A DNA stretch of 64,000 bases, from NCBI GenBank assembly GCA_036346275.1, contig CM070725.1, positions 15,180,216 through 15,244,215 on the forward strand, in the 5' to 3' direction. Below the pieces are notes generated by a model. That model searched no databases and had not been told where the DNA came from. It saw only the letters and a program-made list of their open reading frames with translations. Origin of the DNA: Otatea glauca (taxonomy: Eukaryota; Streptophyta; Magnoliopsida; Poales; Poaceae). Numbering within the stretch: the stretch's first letter is position 1; the number at the start of each line of letters is the position of its first letter. The position numbers were made by a program, and so were the translations under genes. Shown here piece by piece: positions 33,931 to 44,559 of the stretch.

Positions 33931-34787
33931 TGTTATCGACCTAGCTAGAAGCACGATCAACCTGATCACAAAGATCAATTCCTGCAAGCAATCGAAGAAC
34001 AAGCAAGAACAAGATAAATAGCAATCTAAAATTGCAAATATCTAGTATTGGCACAAAATAGTTGAGGCCTACAATCTAGTTGTTGGTTTAGTAGACTTAA
34101 GAATACACGACGAAGTTTCATAGTGGAAAACTAATTTGAACAAGCCTACCTTACAATGACATAGTACCTCGTTATTTAAAGGGGTTTACAAACAGACTCC
34201 TCTAAAATTACGACTGAAGAGATTTGTTGCTATTCCAATAGGACTCTCAGTCCTAGGACTCAAAGACTTTATCTAAGGAAAACAAATCCACACAAAAATG
34301 GGAAAAAAATACTACTCAGTTGAAGAGATATGTTGCCATCCCAACAGTCCTTCCAACACAGGAAAACAAAACTCTATCCAAACTGGTCGGCAGTGGTCAC
34401 AGACTGGTCGGTGTGGATCGCTAACTGGTCGCCACTAGTCACAGACTGGTCGACGTGGGTCACTGACTGGTCGGTACTAGTCATAGACTGGTCGGCGTGG
34501 GTTGCAGACTGGTCGGTTGATTGTTGCTTCTGGTTGGAGATGATTAGTTGTTGCTCGGGGTTGGTTTGAACTTGTTACGGTAGTAGTGTTGCTCCCTTAT
34601 CCATAATTCCTGAGTAGAATAACATCACATGACTTAGGTAGCAATCCATCCTCAACAGAAAAATTATGAACTCATAGAAATTAGCTTACCTGATAATTCA
34701 ACTATTATGCATGTGCCCTCATCAAGGTCCTTACCTAGCTCTTATGGAGAAGAGTTGTGTGTATCGAAGGAAGTGATCTCTTCATCA
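33931..34787 (-). mobile_element. LTR of a second chromovirus-like gypsy element inserted in Tekay copy 1
   Basis: On the minus strand it starts TGATGAAGAG after the purine tract AGGGAGAGGA (PPT, about 34788-34803) and ends GGTCGATAACA at 33931: TG...CA, 857 bp. The element's own integrase tail lies upstream at 34825-35005, so this is its 3' LTR. It interrupts the gag/protease junction of Tekay copy 1. It contains a 21-bp minisatellite. Confidence 0.7.
34382..34519 (+). repeat. 21-bp minisatellite, about 6.5 units
   Basis: The unit actggtcggcgtgggtcacag recurs every 21 bp, alternating with a variant (actggtcgccactagtcacag). Because 21 is a multiple of three, it is open in frame on + and would encode a heptad such as TDWSVWV. 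It lies in the U3 part of an LTR, so coding is unlikely. Confidence 0.85.
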
Positions 34788-34824
34788 TCCTCTCCCTCTT
34801 AAATTAGAGTCGTCCCCGACTCAA

Positions 34825-35005
34825 GCTCACCTTATTCTCCCATGTATGGCTTCAAATCTATAATGTTAAACATGGGACTAACTCCGAAATCTACAGGCAA
34901 CTCAAGCTTGTAGGCATTATTATTAATCTTTTCAATAACCTTAAAAGGACCATCAGCTCTAGGCATCAACTTAGACTGTCTTAAATTTGGAAATCTATTC
35001 GCGCT
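34825..35005 (-). pseudogene. Integrase C-terminal end of the second gypsy element
   Basis: The minus strand reads LRQSKLMPRADGPFKVI, then INNNAYKLELP, VSPMFNIIDLKPYMGE and a stop. This is the conserved GPF.V...NNAYKL.LP...F.V.DL.PY end of chromovirus-like integrases. The PPT and LTR follow directly. The rest of pol is absent: at about 35005 the sequence changes to unrelated DNA. Confidence 0.75.
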
Positions 35006-36089
35006 TATTGGCGAGACCTATATCATTATGTTGCTTTCGTCGTTAGTAAGCTAATGGTGAAAACTGTTCGTGAATCGGAGTTATCAATAAAAAGTTATGG
35101 CTAAATCAAAGAAAAAAAGATTCTAGTATAAACAAAGAAATACATTTACTATTTGGTTGGCCATGTAATTGATAGGCTTAGTCTGGGGCAGTTTCGCTGC
35201 GCTGAGTACTGGGATACGCGGCTCGGTCGGTCTGCGTTGACTGGTTGGGGAGTATAATATGCTATTCTGCACACAGCTGAAGAATAATTTGCACAAACAC
35301 CATCCCATCCAAAACAATCCCCCTGTCATATCCAAATCCATGAATTGTGCAGAAGAGGGGCAGAGTCGAGCCCGAGGCAACAGACAATGAGTTCACATGT
35401 GCGATGGTGAAGATAGCAAAATCAAACCATGAATTCAAGATGTAGGCCACGATGCCGGTGGGTGGAGGGGAGGACGTTGACAGCGGGATGATGGGAGGAC
35501 ACCTGCAGCCATGCGGGTGAGGGGAGGATGCTAGCGAAGAGGGTAGGATGCCAGCCGGTTGTATGGAGGAGACCGGTGTTGGGATGGTGGGAGGAAGCCT
35601 GCGGGTGGAGGGGAGGAGGCTGGTGATGCCAACTAGTGGAGGGGAGGACATTGGCAGTGAGAGGAGAGGAAGCAACTGATGGCAGGAGGAGGGGAGGGGC
35701 AGTGATAAGGAGAGAGATGGACGGGTAGACGATGTTAAAAGAAGAGAGTAAGGATGAAGGAGAAGGGTATAAGTGTCTTTTCATGACGCACTTAACGGCA
35801 CATTCACAGCAAGTTGACAGGAAGTGATGTGAAAGTGCACAAATGGAAAACTCGTGGCATAGAATGACACGCAATTTTTTAGTGGCATATCTAGGATCAG
35901 GATAACTCTCGGTGGCATGTGGGGAATTTTATAAAAAAATTAACATTAAATGATGTGTAAATCCTATTGTAATAAACTTGTTCTCATGTACACTACCACA
36001 CACAAAACTTGTATCAACCAGCACGGCAGCATCTGCCCTATATTGTGCACAACTGCACACCATCATAGTGATAGAGCTTAATAGACTAA
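35006..36089. other. Unassigned DNA with imperfect G-rich repeats
   Basis: 35440-35720 consists of imperfect copies of (g)ggtggaggggaggac..., a low-complexity purine tract that makes minus-strand ORFs of 137-150 codons rich in Ser/Pro/Leu. 35040-35150 shares motifs with 24530-24610. No gene is supported. Confidence 0.35.
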
Positions 36090-36368
36090 GGGCTTGTTCG
36101 GGGGAGTTGTAGCTTTTTCTAAAAAGCTGTTTTTTGGTTCTATGAGCTGAAAAATAACTACAGCTTTTTATGTGAGGCCATTTGGCAAACATCTAATTCC
36201 CCTCTATGATAGTTGCAAAAGCATATCCCGCCTTGCTTTTGGTTTTTACTAGTTACATAGGGCTTCTAGCTTATACCAAAAATCACTTAAAAGTTAACCT
36301 GTTTGGGAGGAGAAGGGTTTATTGGCTTTTCAGAAGCTGAAGTTGGCTTCAAGCCCCCAAATAGAGCC
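36090..36368. mobile_element. Tourist-like MITE
   Basis: The ends are GGGCTTGTTCGGGGG and, reverse-complemented, GGCTCTATTTGGGGG, flanked by TAA on both sides (36087-36089 and 36369-36371). 279 bp. The internal region has paired motifs around agctttttctaaaaagct. Confidence 0.65.
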
Positions 36369-38381
36369 TAAAATTCACTAGATTTTTCTCATAAGCAGGC
36401 AACCCATGTACTTATTACTGATGTAAGGGATAAGGTGCAATCTTCTTCCACGAGGACTTAGGTTTCTACTATGCTGAAACAACATGCACAACTCTTTAAC
36501 TTATGCCAACTAATTGCATATTAATTAAGGTGTCTAGCATAGTCAACTTCATTCTTCAAACGCTACACTTTCTCAATACAAACTCTTATCACTCTACATC
36601 AACCAAGATTTATTACTCATCCATGTCATCCTTTAGTACTTGATCATTCAAGTACCTTGTTTAATCTTCAAGTATATAGTCTTGGGTCCAAGGGTTATAG
36701 CACAAACAGTGAAAAGTCCACAGATCAATTATTGATGAGTGAAAACATCATCAGCCTCCATTTAAAGTAGAATAGATGAATTTTAAATCTCAGGATACAT
36801 CAAACATAAAACCGAATTGCTTAATAAATCATACAAATTCGCTGACATTCTACACTGTCATATGCTTTTTTGTAACTTTAATGATAAACAGTCAAGACTT
36901 CAGAGTAAGCAGATATGGCAACATTGTAAGGACTCCACCTATGTTCAGTATTATATAAAGATAAATGTAGTAGCAACAGAACATACATTGACTTTGGAGG
37001 AATCCTTGGCAGCAATGCCTCCAAGCTATCCAGTCTAGTCCCAAGAATGGTTATTTTTCTCCGAACTGATATCCTCAACAAGAACTGAGATCTAATGTAG
37101 TCCCTTTGAGACTGCAACCTAAGCAGTAGTACATGGACTATTGGATCAAAAAACAAGGTGCATATCTTCCGAGAATACTGTTTAAAAACACTGTACAACA
37201 TACTGTTGAACGATCTAAACTGTTTGTTGTCTCGATGGAACGATAACCTACAGGGATTGCTTGCACAGGATCCTCTTCCCCTCAGCAAGCCTGGATGCTC
37301 AATTGTACTCTTTCATCCATTAGTCCGAAGATGACGCCATACTGGTTAATTCAAAATATCACTATAAAATGCCAAGTGGCACACGGAATTATGATGGAAT
37401 ATAAAGCTTTAACAGGAATGATAAGCATAAGCAAGAGCTGAACAATATCATGACCCATTATCATGAAATATCAAGATAATAAACTTTGTACCAGGTTGAG
37501 CTCTTTGATGATATCCACATAAACATAGGGAAAAAATATTGCAAATAAGGTATGAGGCATGCGCATCAATGGTAGGGTATGGGAAGACTATGTATGGGGA
37601 AGATTTTGAATGAATAGATTGTTAGCATTTTCTGTCTACTAGTGCCATCCACACTAGTACAACAAGAAAAAAACAAATGGTTAATGTGCAAACAATAAAT
37701 AATTTGTTTGCTTGGAACAAACAATACACCATCTATTTGCAGGAATACAGTGTTCCTATTTACCTACTCAAATCTTTAACATTGAACATGAACAGAAATG
37801 TATTGGCTAAAATGCAACGAGACAGTAACGAGCAACGAGATTGCTCAAGGTTTAGAATGGCGTGACCTGAATGCATTCTTCTTAGTGCTTACTCTCAAAG
37901 CATCTTAAAAAAAAGGATGGGGGTCTCAGACACGCTTTCAGGATCCCAACTTAAACCTCATTTCCCTACTAATTAGACTGTTACACAGGACAATCGGCAT
38001 CGAACCATGGCTTGTAGCAGCGGAAAAACTGCGACAAGCTGACAGCACTAAATCCTATTGTCTCGTGTTACGAGATTGCAGGAGACTTGTGATTTCATTA
38101 TGAGCCACACAATAAAACTAAACAAAATTTCACCTCTAACGTATCTACTTATCCAACGATCATATGAAAATGCAAGATTTCGCCAACAATTCAGGAAAAA
38201 AAAACACTCTGTCCCTCTTCTTCCCATTGCGGATCACATGCACTCATCCACACGAACGAACCACCAAGAACCCCAACTACCCAGCCCCAAAGATCATCCT
38301 AACAAGATCCATAATCGTAGCGCGGCGGAACCACAGGAAAGGGTACGACTGCTGATCGGGAGGGAACGGGGCGGGGAAGAA
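36369..38381. other. Unassigned region, possible minus-strand transcript or decayed gene
   Basis: On the minus strand a 5'-exon-like segment (about 38440-38290) with a possible donor ggtagttgg is followed, after intron-like DNA, by a possible acceptor aattaaccag and a protein-like stretch (YGVIFGLMDERVQLSIQAC, then stop) near 37345-37285. A 136-codon minus frame covers 36878-37288. Nothing is recognised, and splice sites are only suggestive. It could equally be non-coding. Confidence 0.2.
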
Positions 38382-38990
38382 GGATTCGGGGTGCGAGTTC
38401 ACGAACCTGACCGATTTGGACGCGACAATCGGTCGGAATTGGGCCGAGGTAAAGGCGGGCGTAGTGCCGTATTTCGCGTCCGAAATGTGTCTGCCGTGCC
38501 GTGTCGGTCCGACTTTCTTTCGGTAAGTTCAAGCACAGTCTATTTGCGCTTTGTGCCTGCTTCACGTCGTGTCGGCTCAGACCTGGCCAATTTGCACTAT
38601 TGCAACGAGAGGAAGGATTCGGGGTGCGAGTTCACGAACCCGACTGATCTAGACGCGACAATCGGTTGGAATTGGGCCTCGGCTGCATCGCGTCCCCATT
38701 TCTCTTCCGCTCCCCTCTTGCCTTGTTCTTTTCACCGCGTCTTTGACGGAGATGTGGCTGAGGTAGAGGCGGGTATCGTGCCATGCCGGGCTGGTTCGGT
38801 ATGGGTTCATCGTGTTTCGTACCTGAAATGTGCCAAGCCGCGACGATCTGTCGTGCCTGCCGTGCCGTGCCGGTCCGGCTTGCTTTCAGTAAGTCCAAGC
38901 ACGGCCCATTTGCGTTTTGTGCCTACTTCGTACCGTGTCGGCTCAGACTTGGCCCATTTGCACTATTGCGACGAAAGGAAAGGAGCCGCA
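38382..38990 (+). repeat. GC-rich segment with internal duplications
   Basis: A ~62-bp block starting attcggggtgcgagttcacg occurs at 38382 and 38605. A ~125-bp block starting gccgtgccgtg(t/c)cggtcc occurs at about 38490 and 38860. The duplication keeps a 315-codon + frame open (38058-39005), but the product has no recognisable domain and its second half repeats the first. Related cgtgccg/gcacgacac motifs continue at 39300-39470. Confidence 0.55.
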
Positions 38991-39829
38991 GACGTATGGA
39001 GTTGAGGTATTGGATACAAATATTACGGAAAAAGAACTAAAATTTATTTATTCTTGAAACAGCAACAGAGAGCGAGGGGATGTGCTGAACACGTGTGAGT
39101 GAGGGACTAATAGGCGAGAAAGAGAGTGATCTCTCAATCTCTCTCAGCTCTTTCTCCTCTCTTGTCCGTCTCTCTCAACTGTCGGCGGCGAGGGTGGCGT
39201 CTATACTGCTGGGTGCATCCATGGCGCTCATGCTCTGCGGATGAGTAACCTTCATGCTGAGCTTCTTCCTCATGCCCTGGGTCATCAGACCCGATATGAC
39301 CCATGCTACAGTGTCGTGCCGAGCTGTGCTGCCCATCGTGTCAGGATCTCGACCTCGGCATAGCCCGTGCTATAGTGTCGTGCCGGCACGACACTGTCCA
39401 CTTCATGCCGGGTCGGATTTTGGACCGGGTTGTACCTGTCGTGCCTCGGGCTGGCCAAAAAGCCCGGCCCGAGTGCCCACATCTAGCCCGAGGAAGAAAA
39501 AATAAGTAATTCAGGATAGTTTTCTTTACAACAACAAAAAATTGAGAAATACGTGCCCTTGTATCCGTACCTGATGAGGAAAGGATGTCGGCGACGACAG
39601 TAAGGCTGGAGCGGCGTAGATGCGGCTAGGGTGGCCACGGTGGCTTGAGCGGCGGGAAGTTCCGACGCCGGCGATGGCACGTTGGCGAAGAGGCTCGTGG
39701 GCGTGGGTGGGGACGGCGGGTTCGTCGGAAGAGTGAGGAAAATAAAGTAAGAGATCTTTATTATTCAATAAAGAACAATCCACTCACAATTCGTTTGTGT
39801 CTTTTATCTTTTGGACGCTTCACTGTCGT
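38991..39829. other. Unassigned GC-rich DNA
   Basis: A (TC)n-rich patch lies at about 39133-39178. 39290-39470 has repeated palindromic gtgtcgtgccg/cggcacgacac motifs. 39580-39740 is GC-rich without a recognised product. Confidence 0.35.
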
Positions 39830-40205
39830 AGCCTTAAAAAAATTATTTTTTAAAAACTAATCTCTATGTGATTTTTTCTTTTGCAAAAATGGCATTTGGC
39901 TCGTAAATCCTGCGCACCGAGAGCGCGGCAAATACATTTGCAGCGTACGGGGAGTGCGGCAATACCACGAGGCGACACATGGCAATTGCAGCGCAATAGC
40001 AGCGCGGCATTCCTAATGTCGCGCCTCTACTTGGCGAAAATACAAAATTTTTAAAAAATACCGTGTGTACTGTGACTCAGAATTTTTTTTTCGAATTTTT
40101 GATTGGCACTAATCAGTGGAGGCGTGGCATTTGGTTGTTCGCAAAGTGTCTCCTCGTGGTATTTTCCGTGATCCCTGTGCACGATATTTGCAAAAAAAAA
40201 ATTAT
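39830..40205. mobile_element. GC-rich foldback element, copy P1
   Basis: The left half (about 39880-40060) contains cgcaccgagagcgcggc, cggcaataccacgaggcgacac and gcggcattcctaatg. The right half (about 40080-40190) carries the same motifs inverted (gtgtctcctcgtggtatt, ccctgtgcacgatatttgc). The strand can form a long imperfect hairpin. Flanks are A- and T-rich. A second member lies at 41340-41790. No ORF. Confidence 0.65.
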
Positions 40206-40640
40206 ATGGACAGCAATTCTGGAAAAAATAATTTTTTAGGGCTTACAATAGTGAAGGGTTCATGGAAAAGAAATACTGCTGGTTGGCTTATAGAAGTATG
40301 CAAAGTCAATAGATGAACATATATTTTTTGGGCATCGGTCACATTTCCTGGGTTCAGTTTGATACATATCATGGTAAGGTGTGTAAAGGCAATATATCAA
40401 TATTTTTCTCAGTTGCCAAATCCATGGCTAAGGAGGTAGACAAGGTCACAAGGACATGGTATATAATGCATGCTTATTTGGTGGCTAGAAACTACTAGCA
40501 TCGGAGGATTTGGCAAATGCATGGAAACGGTTCAACTTTCCCTGGACAAACAGGAGAATATATACTTGACAGAGTGGCGAAACTTGTGGGCAGTATTTTT
40601 TAGTGTTGTGAAAAAGGGTATTACGGACGAATATGGTACC
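40206..40640. other. Unassigned stretch
   Basis: Several short + frames, none with a recognised motif. No repeat structure seen. Confidence 0.3.
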
Positions 40641-41060
40641 GCTAAGCGATTAATCGCAATATAGCTGATTAATCGGAATTTAACGGTCAATTATGCATTC
40701 TTATTAATATATTTATTTATATTTAGAATTAATTAGAAATATTGTAGTTACCAAAGTTATTGTAAATTATCACTCTACAAAACATGTTTTACATTTTATT
40801 ATTTATACTTCATTCAAAAGATACATACTATGAACACTATGACACAATATTATAAACTAATTTATCGTACTTAGTGAATAAAAATAAGATATTTTCGTGA
40901 TTAAACGGAAAAAAATGGATGATTAATTGAAAACGGCCGATTAATTGGATTGTGCAGTCAATTAATCGTTCGAATGTGTTAATTGCACTCCGATTAAACT
41001 ATTTGTGATAGTTTAGTCACCGATACCGATTAATCGGCCGACTAATTGGTCAAGTCGGCC
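40641..41060. repeat. Repeat rich in GATTAATCG palindromes
   Basis: The motif gattaatcg(g) or its variants occurs several times at both ends (40650-40690 and 40915-41050), often paired with cggccga, around an AT-rich middle. It resembles a small non-autonomous DNA transposon, but borders and target duplication could not be fixed. Confidence 0.45.
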
Positions 41061-41339
41061 CGTTTTTGACAACAGTGGTATTTCTATGAGATACAGAGTG
41101 CTAGATTAAAAAAAGGCACCTTCTAGTCATAAGTTTAGCATAATTTGACTTGTGTTAAGGAAAATTAAAAAAAAAATGCACCCTTTTCAGCCACACATTC
41201 GGATGGGAGTAGCATTTTCCGAGATAAGGGATCGAGGTGATGACCAAGTGGGAGAGGCTCTCTATCTAAAGTAACTGCTAGTACTAATTATGCCAGCCAG
41301 AACATTATACTGCTCTGTTTCCTGTAACTCTTATCTGTT

Positions 41340-41790
41340 GTAGTCTCTAAAAAATTATTTTTTTAGAACTAGTTTTCGTACCATTTTTTTTTTACAAATA
41401 TCACACACAAGGAGTGCAGAAAAACCATGAGACGACACGTGACGAAAAACCGAATGCCATGCAACCGCAGAACGGAATTACCTAATGACGTGTAAGCGCA
41501 AGGCGATAAAAATGCCGCGTCTCCGCTCAGCTCCAATCCAGAATTAAAAAAAATTATGTGCTACAGTACCACAGTATTGTAGCAATACCGCGCTACAGTA
41601 CCACATCATTTTTTAAAAACATTTTGAATTTTCGCCGAGTGGAAGCGCGGCATTAGGAATGCCACTCTGTCGTTGCGCTGCATACACCACATGTCGCCTC
41701 GTGGTATTGCCGTGTTCTTTGTGCGCGGGATTTACGGGCCAGAGGGCCATATTTGCAAAAGAAAAATCTTTTGAAAAGTTCTTATCTTTT
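41340..41790. mobile_element. GC-rich foldback element, copy P2
   Basis: The left half (41385-41540) has gagacgacacgtg..gaatgcc..cctaatg. The right half (41575-41770) has the inverted counterpart (gcattaggaatgcc, atgtcgcctcgtggtattgccgtg, gcgcgggatttacg). The same motifs in the same order make up P1. The outer AT-rich borders (ctctaaaaaattattttttt; tgcaaaagaaaaatc) also match P1. Confidence 0.65.
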
Positions 41791-42118
41791 CATTTCTTTT
41801 TTGAAATCTTTTGAAGTTAAAACCCCTCAAAGAAGCATGGGGAAAAATGTCACAAAGTGGGGAAACAAGATCATCTCCTTGTTCCTAGGATTACGATCCC
41901 AAGCCATCTTTGAGTGCAAATAGGTTCATTGTAAAACACTTGAAGGCAAACAGAAAAGAAGTAAAAGAAATAAAAATAGTACCGATTGCATGAGAAATTA
42001 TGACTATTCAATGCTATGCAAAAGATATTGTAGCGGTCCATAGGAACATAAAATATTTGTTCTGTTGTCCCACACTTAAGTAATGACATATTACAATAAT
42101 GCTAACGATGAAGAGTTA

Positions 42119-42397
42119 GGGTTGTTTGGTTCATATACTAAGGTTGTCATGTTTAGTCATTGTTTTTTTTTTGTTGAATTTGTCTATTGTTAGGTTATCA
42201 AAATTGAAGCCATACTTTGGATAGAAAAATAAATTTTGCTATACTTTTTTGAGTCAATGATGCGTGTGACCTGATGGCAAGAAAGAATCTCGCCACATGT
42301 GTGGCTATGAATCAAATGGAGACCTAACTCGATCAAACTTGCCTAACTTAAGGCGTGGCAAAATGTGGCAAAGTTTAGCTATAAACCAAACAGGCCC
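42119..42397. mobile_element. Tourist-like MITE
   Basis: The ends are GGGTTGTTTGGTTCATA and, reverse-complemented, GGGCCTGTTTGGTTTATA, flanked by TTA at 42116-42118 and 42398-42400. 279 bp, non-coding. Confidence 0.8.
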
Positions 42398-42538
42398 TTA
42401 CCCTTAAAAATTACTAACAGTTGGTTTTGGATGGTCGAGACAACAACGGCGAATGCATATAGTCAGTTTAGGATCTATACAAAATTATCTAAGGATGGCT
42501 CACCGATCTTATGTGAATATGGAGAACGAGAGGATTTT

Positions 42539-42900
42539 CACTACTATAAAATGATACAACACTATCTTTTTATTTGAGTTGGTTCCTAATTTTTCAAGAA
42601 AAAATCGATAGTTATAAATGATTCGGTGTGGGTGAGAAATATGGTGCAAAACAACACTATCAGTTTAACCTCATAATCGATAGTGATGAGCCGATAGTGA
42701 TGGCCATCATTATCACTATCGGTTCTCAGGTCAGAACTGGTAGTGATATTCTGTGTATCAATATCGATTCTTACATATGAACCGATAGTGATAAGGATGG
42801 TCATCAAGATCGGTTTATGTGGTTTGAACCGATCGTGATAGTACATATATCACGGTTGATCCTGATCTCAGAACTGACCATGATGTACATATCCAGTAGA
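42539..42900 (+). mobile_element. CACTA 5' terminus and subterminal repeats, ACCGATAGTGAT family
   Basis: CACTACTATAAAATGATAC at 42539 is a good CACTA terminal repeat. From about 42650 to 42860 the motif aaccgatagtgatg and its inverse cactatcggttc recur, which is the usual subterminal array. A TNP2-type transposase start follows at 43360 on the same strand, so this is most likely the 5' end of that element. Confidence 0.65.
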
Positions 42901-43359
42901 TTATTACCTTCAGGCTGAACCCTCCTCTGTTGTTGGTCTAGAGGTCAAAATAACCGCAGCCGCCCCAAATAACACAACGTACTCTACGGTTGGAAGCAAT
43001 AATTGGGGTGAGATTTTATGATATCCTCGGGGATGGGTATTAAGGGGGTAAAAGTGAAGCTCTTGCTTAAGGAGATTTTCCCTCAATTTGACATCATTTG
43101 TGGTTTTCTTCAAAAGGTGAGAATTCCTTCAAATCCCTTCAATTTTGTAATAGGTAATTCGATATCATTGTTGCTGCTGTATATGTATGTCTCCTAACTA
43201 GGGAATTGAAACCTCGTAACTAGGGAGGAAGGTATAGGGAGTAAATTATATATCTTGGGACCCGTCCTCTAGTTTGCAAAGGTAATTAAATAATATCTCA
43301 ATAGTAGCTAGCTATAGCTTCAGTTTTTTCTTAATTTAGTGTGCCTAGTTAAATTACAG

Positions 43360-43944
43360 ATGGACCGTAAAGAATGGATGTATTAGAAAAACCATGTGAG
43401 TACTGAATTTCAGAGAGGTGTTAAGGAGTTCAAAAAATGCAAAGAATACATGGTCAAGATGGGTGTAAACTTCATATATTATCCTTGCTTTGATTGCACT
43501 AATCTTAGGAGATTTAATAACTCAGCTCAAATTAAAAACTACTTGATTCAATGTGGCTTTGTGAGGAAATGCACGTATTAGATCCATCATAGGGAGACAA
43601 GTACTAACACTCCGGTATGCAACGAAGACATGCTAGAAATCAATCATGATTTGCAGCGTGATATGTTTGAGGAGAATAATTTAGATCAAGTGTTGCGGGA
43701 TGTGGAGGATAATTACACAGAAAGAGAGTTTGAAAAATTTAAAAGCTTGATAGAAGACGATGCCAAACCATTTTCTCGGGTTGCAAAGAGGAATACACCA
43801 AGTTGTGTTCGGTCCTTGTATTGTTCAAACTGAAAGCAAAACACCGTTTGACGGATAAAAGTTTTATTATACTTTTAGTTGTCCTATCGGATGTGCTTCC
43901 GACGGGAAACGAGTTGCTAACAAGCATTTATGAAGTGAAGAAGC
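43360..43944 (+). pseudogene. CACTA TNP2-type transposase, N-terminal part only
   Basis: From ATG 43360 the frame reads MDRKEWMY, then a stop, then STEFQRGVKEFKKCKEYM, VNFIYYPCFDCTNLRRF and IKNYLIQCGFVRKCTY. This is the Transpos_assoc zinc-binding domain (C..C..C-type pattern, HLI.RGF region) that opens En/Spm TNP2 proteins. About 43630-43800 gives the acidic linker, and after a frame change YTKLCSVLVLFKLKAKHRLTD, LSDVLPTGNELLTSIYEVKKL, the start of the transposase core. The reading ends at 43944 where a CACTA hairpin array begins, so the DDE core is missing. One early stop and one frameshift are visible. The intact protein would bind the element ends and cut them. Confidence 0.85.
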
Positions 43945-44262
43945 TCATCACAGACTATTTTGTGAACCGTCTGTAATAAACTGTCAGTGATGAGAAGGGC
44001 TCATCACAGACGGTTTGTAAACCATCAGTAAAAATTGTCTTCACAGACGGTTCTAAACAGGAACCGTCTGTGATGTAAGCCTCATCAAAGACGGTTCCAC
44101 TTTAGAACCGTCTAAAATGAAACAAACATCACAGACAGTTCCAAAGTAGAACCGTCTATGATAAGACTTCCATCACAGATAATTCTAAAGTAGAACCGTC
44201 TGTGATGTAGGTGGCTTCACAGACGGTTCTTGTTTAGAATCGTCTGAGATGTTGTCTTTCCA
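43945..44262. repeat. CACTA hairpin array, ACCGTCTGTGAT family
   Basis: About five alternating inverted pairs (tcacagacggttc ... gaaccgtctgtgat), each a potential hairpin of about 40-50 bp. This is the typical subterminal region of a CACTA element. It interrupts the TNP2 gene on its left and borders the 3' side of the minus-strand CACTA ORF on its right. No terminal CACTA was found at its left edge. Confidence 0.75.
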
Positions 44263-44559
44263 ATGTTTACACTTTTCTATTTATTAGATAGCCTCAGGAA
44301 ATGCTAGCCATGCCCTCTGAAACAAAATAAATTACAGAGCAACAAAAGCATATTATTATGACATACATTTCAGAAATGAACTCATATTATATATTACAAC
44401 GTACAACACATCCATTTCAGCAATCAACTCAGATCACACATTACAACGTACATCGCATCCATTTTAGAAATCAACTCAAATATATTAACCAATTGAATTC
44501 ATAACTACAACTCACAAATTCACAGCACAAGGTTCACAAATTAATCCAAGTGGTAACTA
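44263..44559 (-). other. AT-rich 3' region of the CACTA ORF with a short tandem repeat
   Basis: The segment cattacaacgtac(a/g)..catccattt(c/t)ag.aatcaactca is duplicated at about 44393-44480. It probably represents the 3' untranslated end of the minus-strand ORF. Confidence 0.4.

Noticed and set aside
35422..35874. 150-codon minus ORF
   Set aside because: Generated by imperfect purine-rich repeats on +; Ser/Pro/Leu-rich low complexity without a domain.
38058..39005. 315-codon + ORF as a protein-coding gene
   Set aside because: No recognisable domain, low-complexity Arg/Ser-rich product, and its second half is a duplication of its first at the DNA level. Described as a repeat instead.
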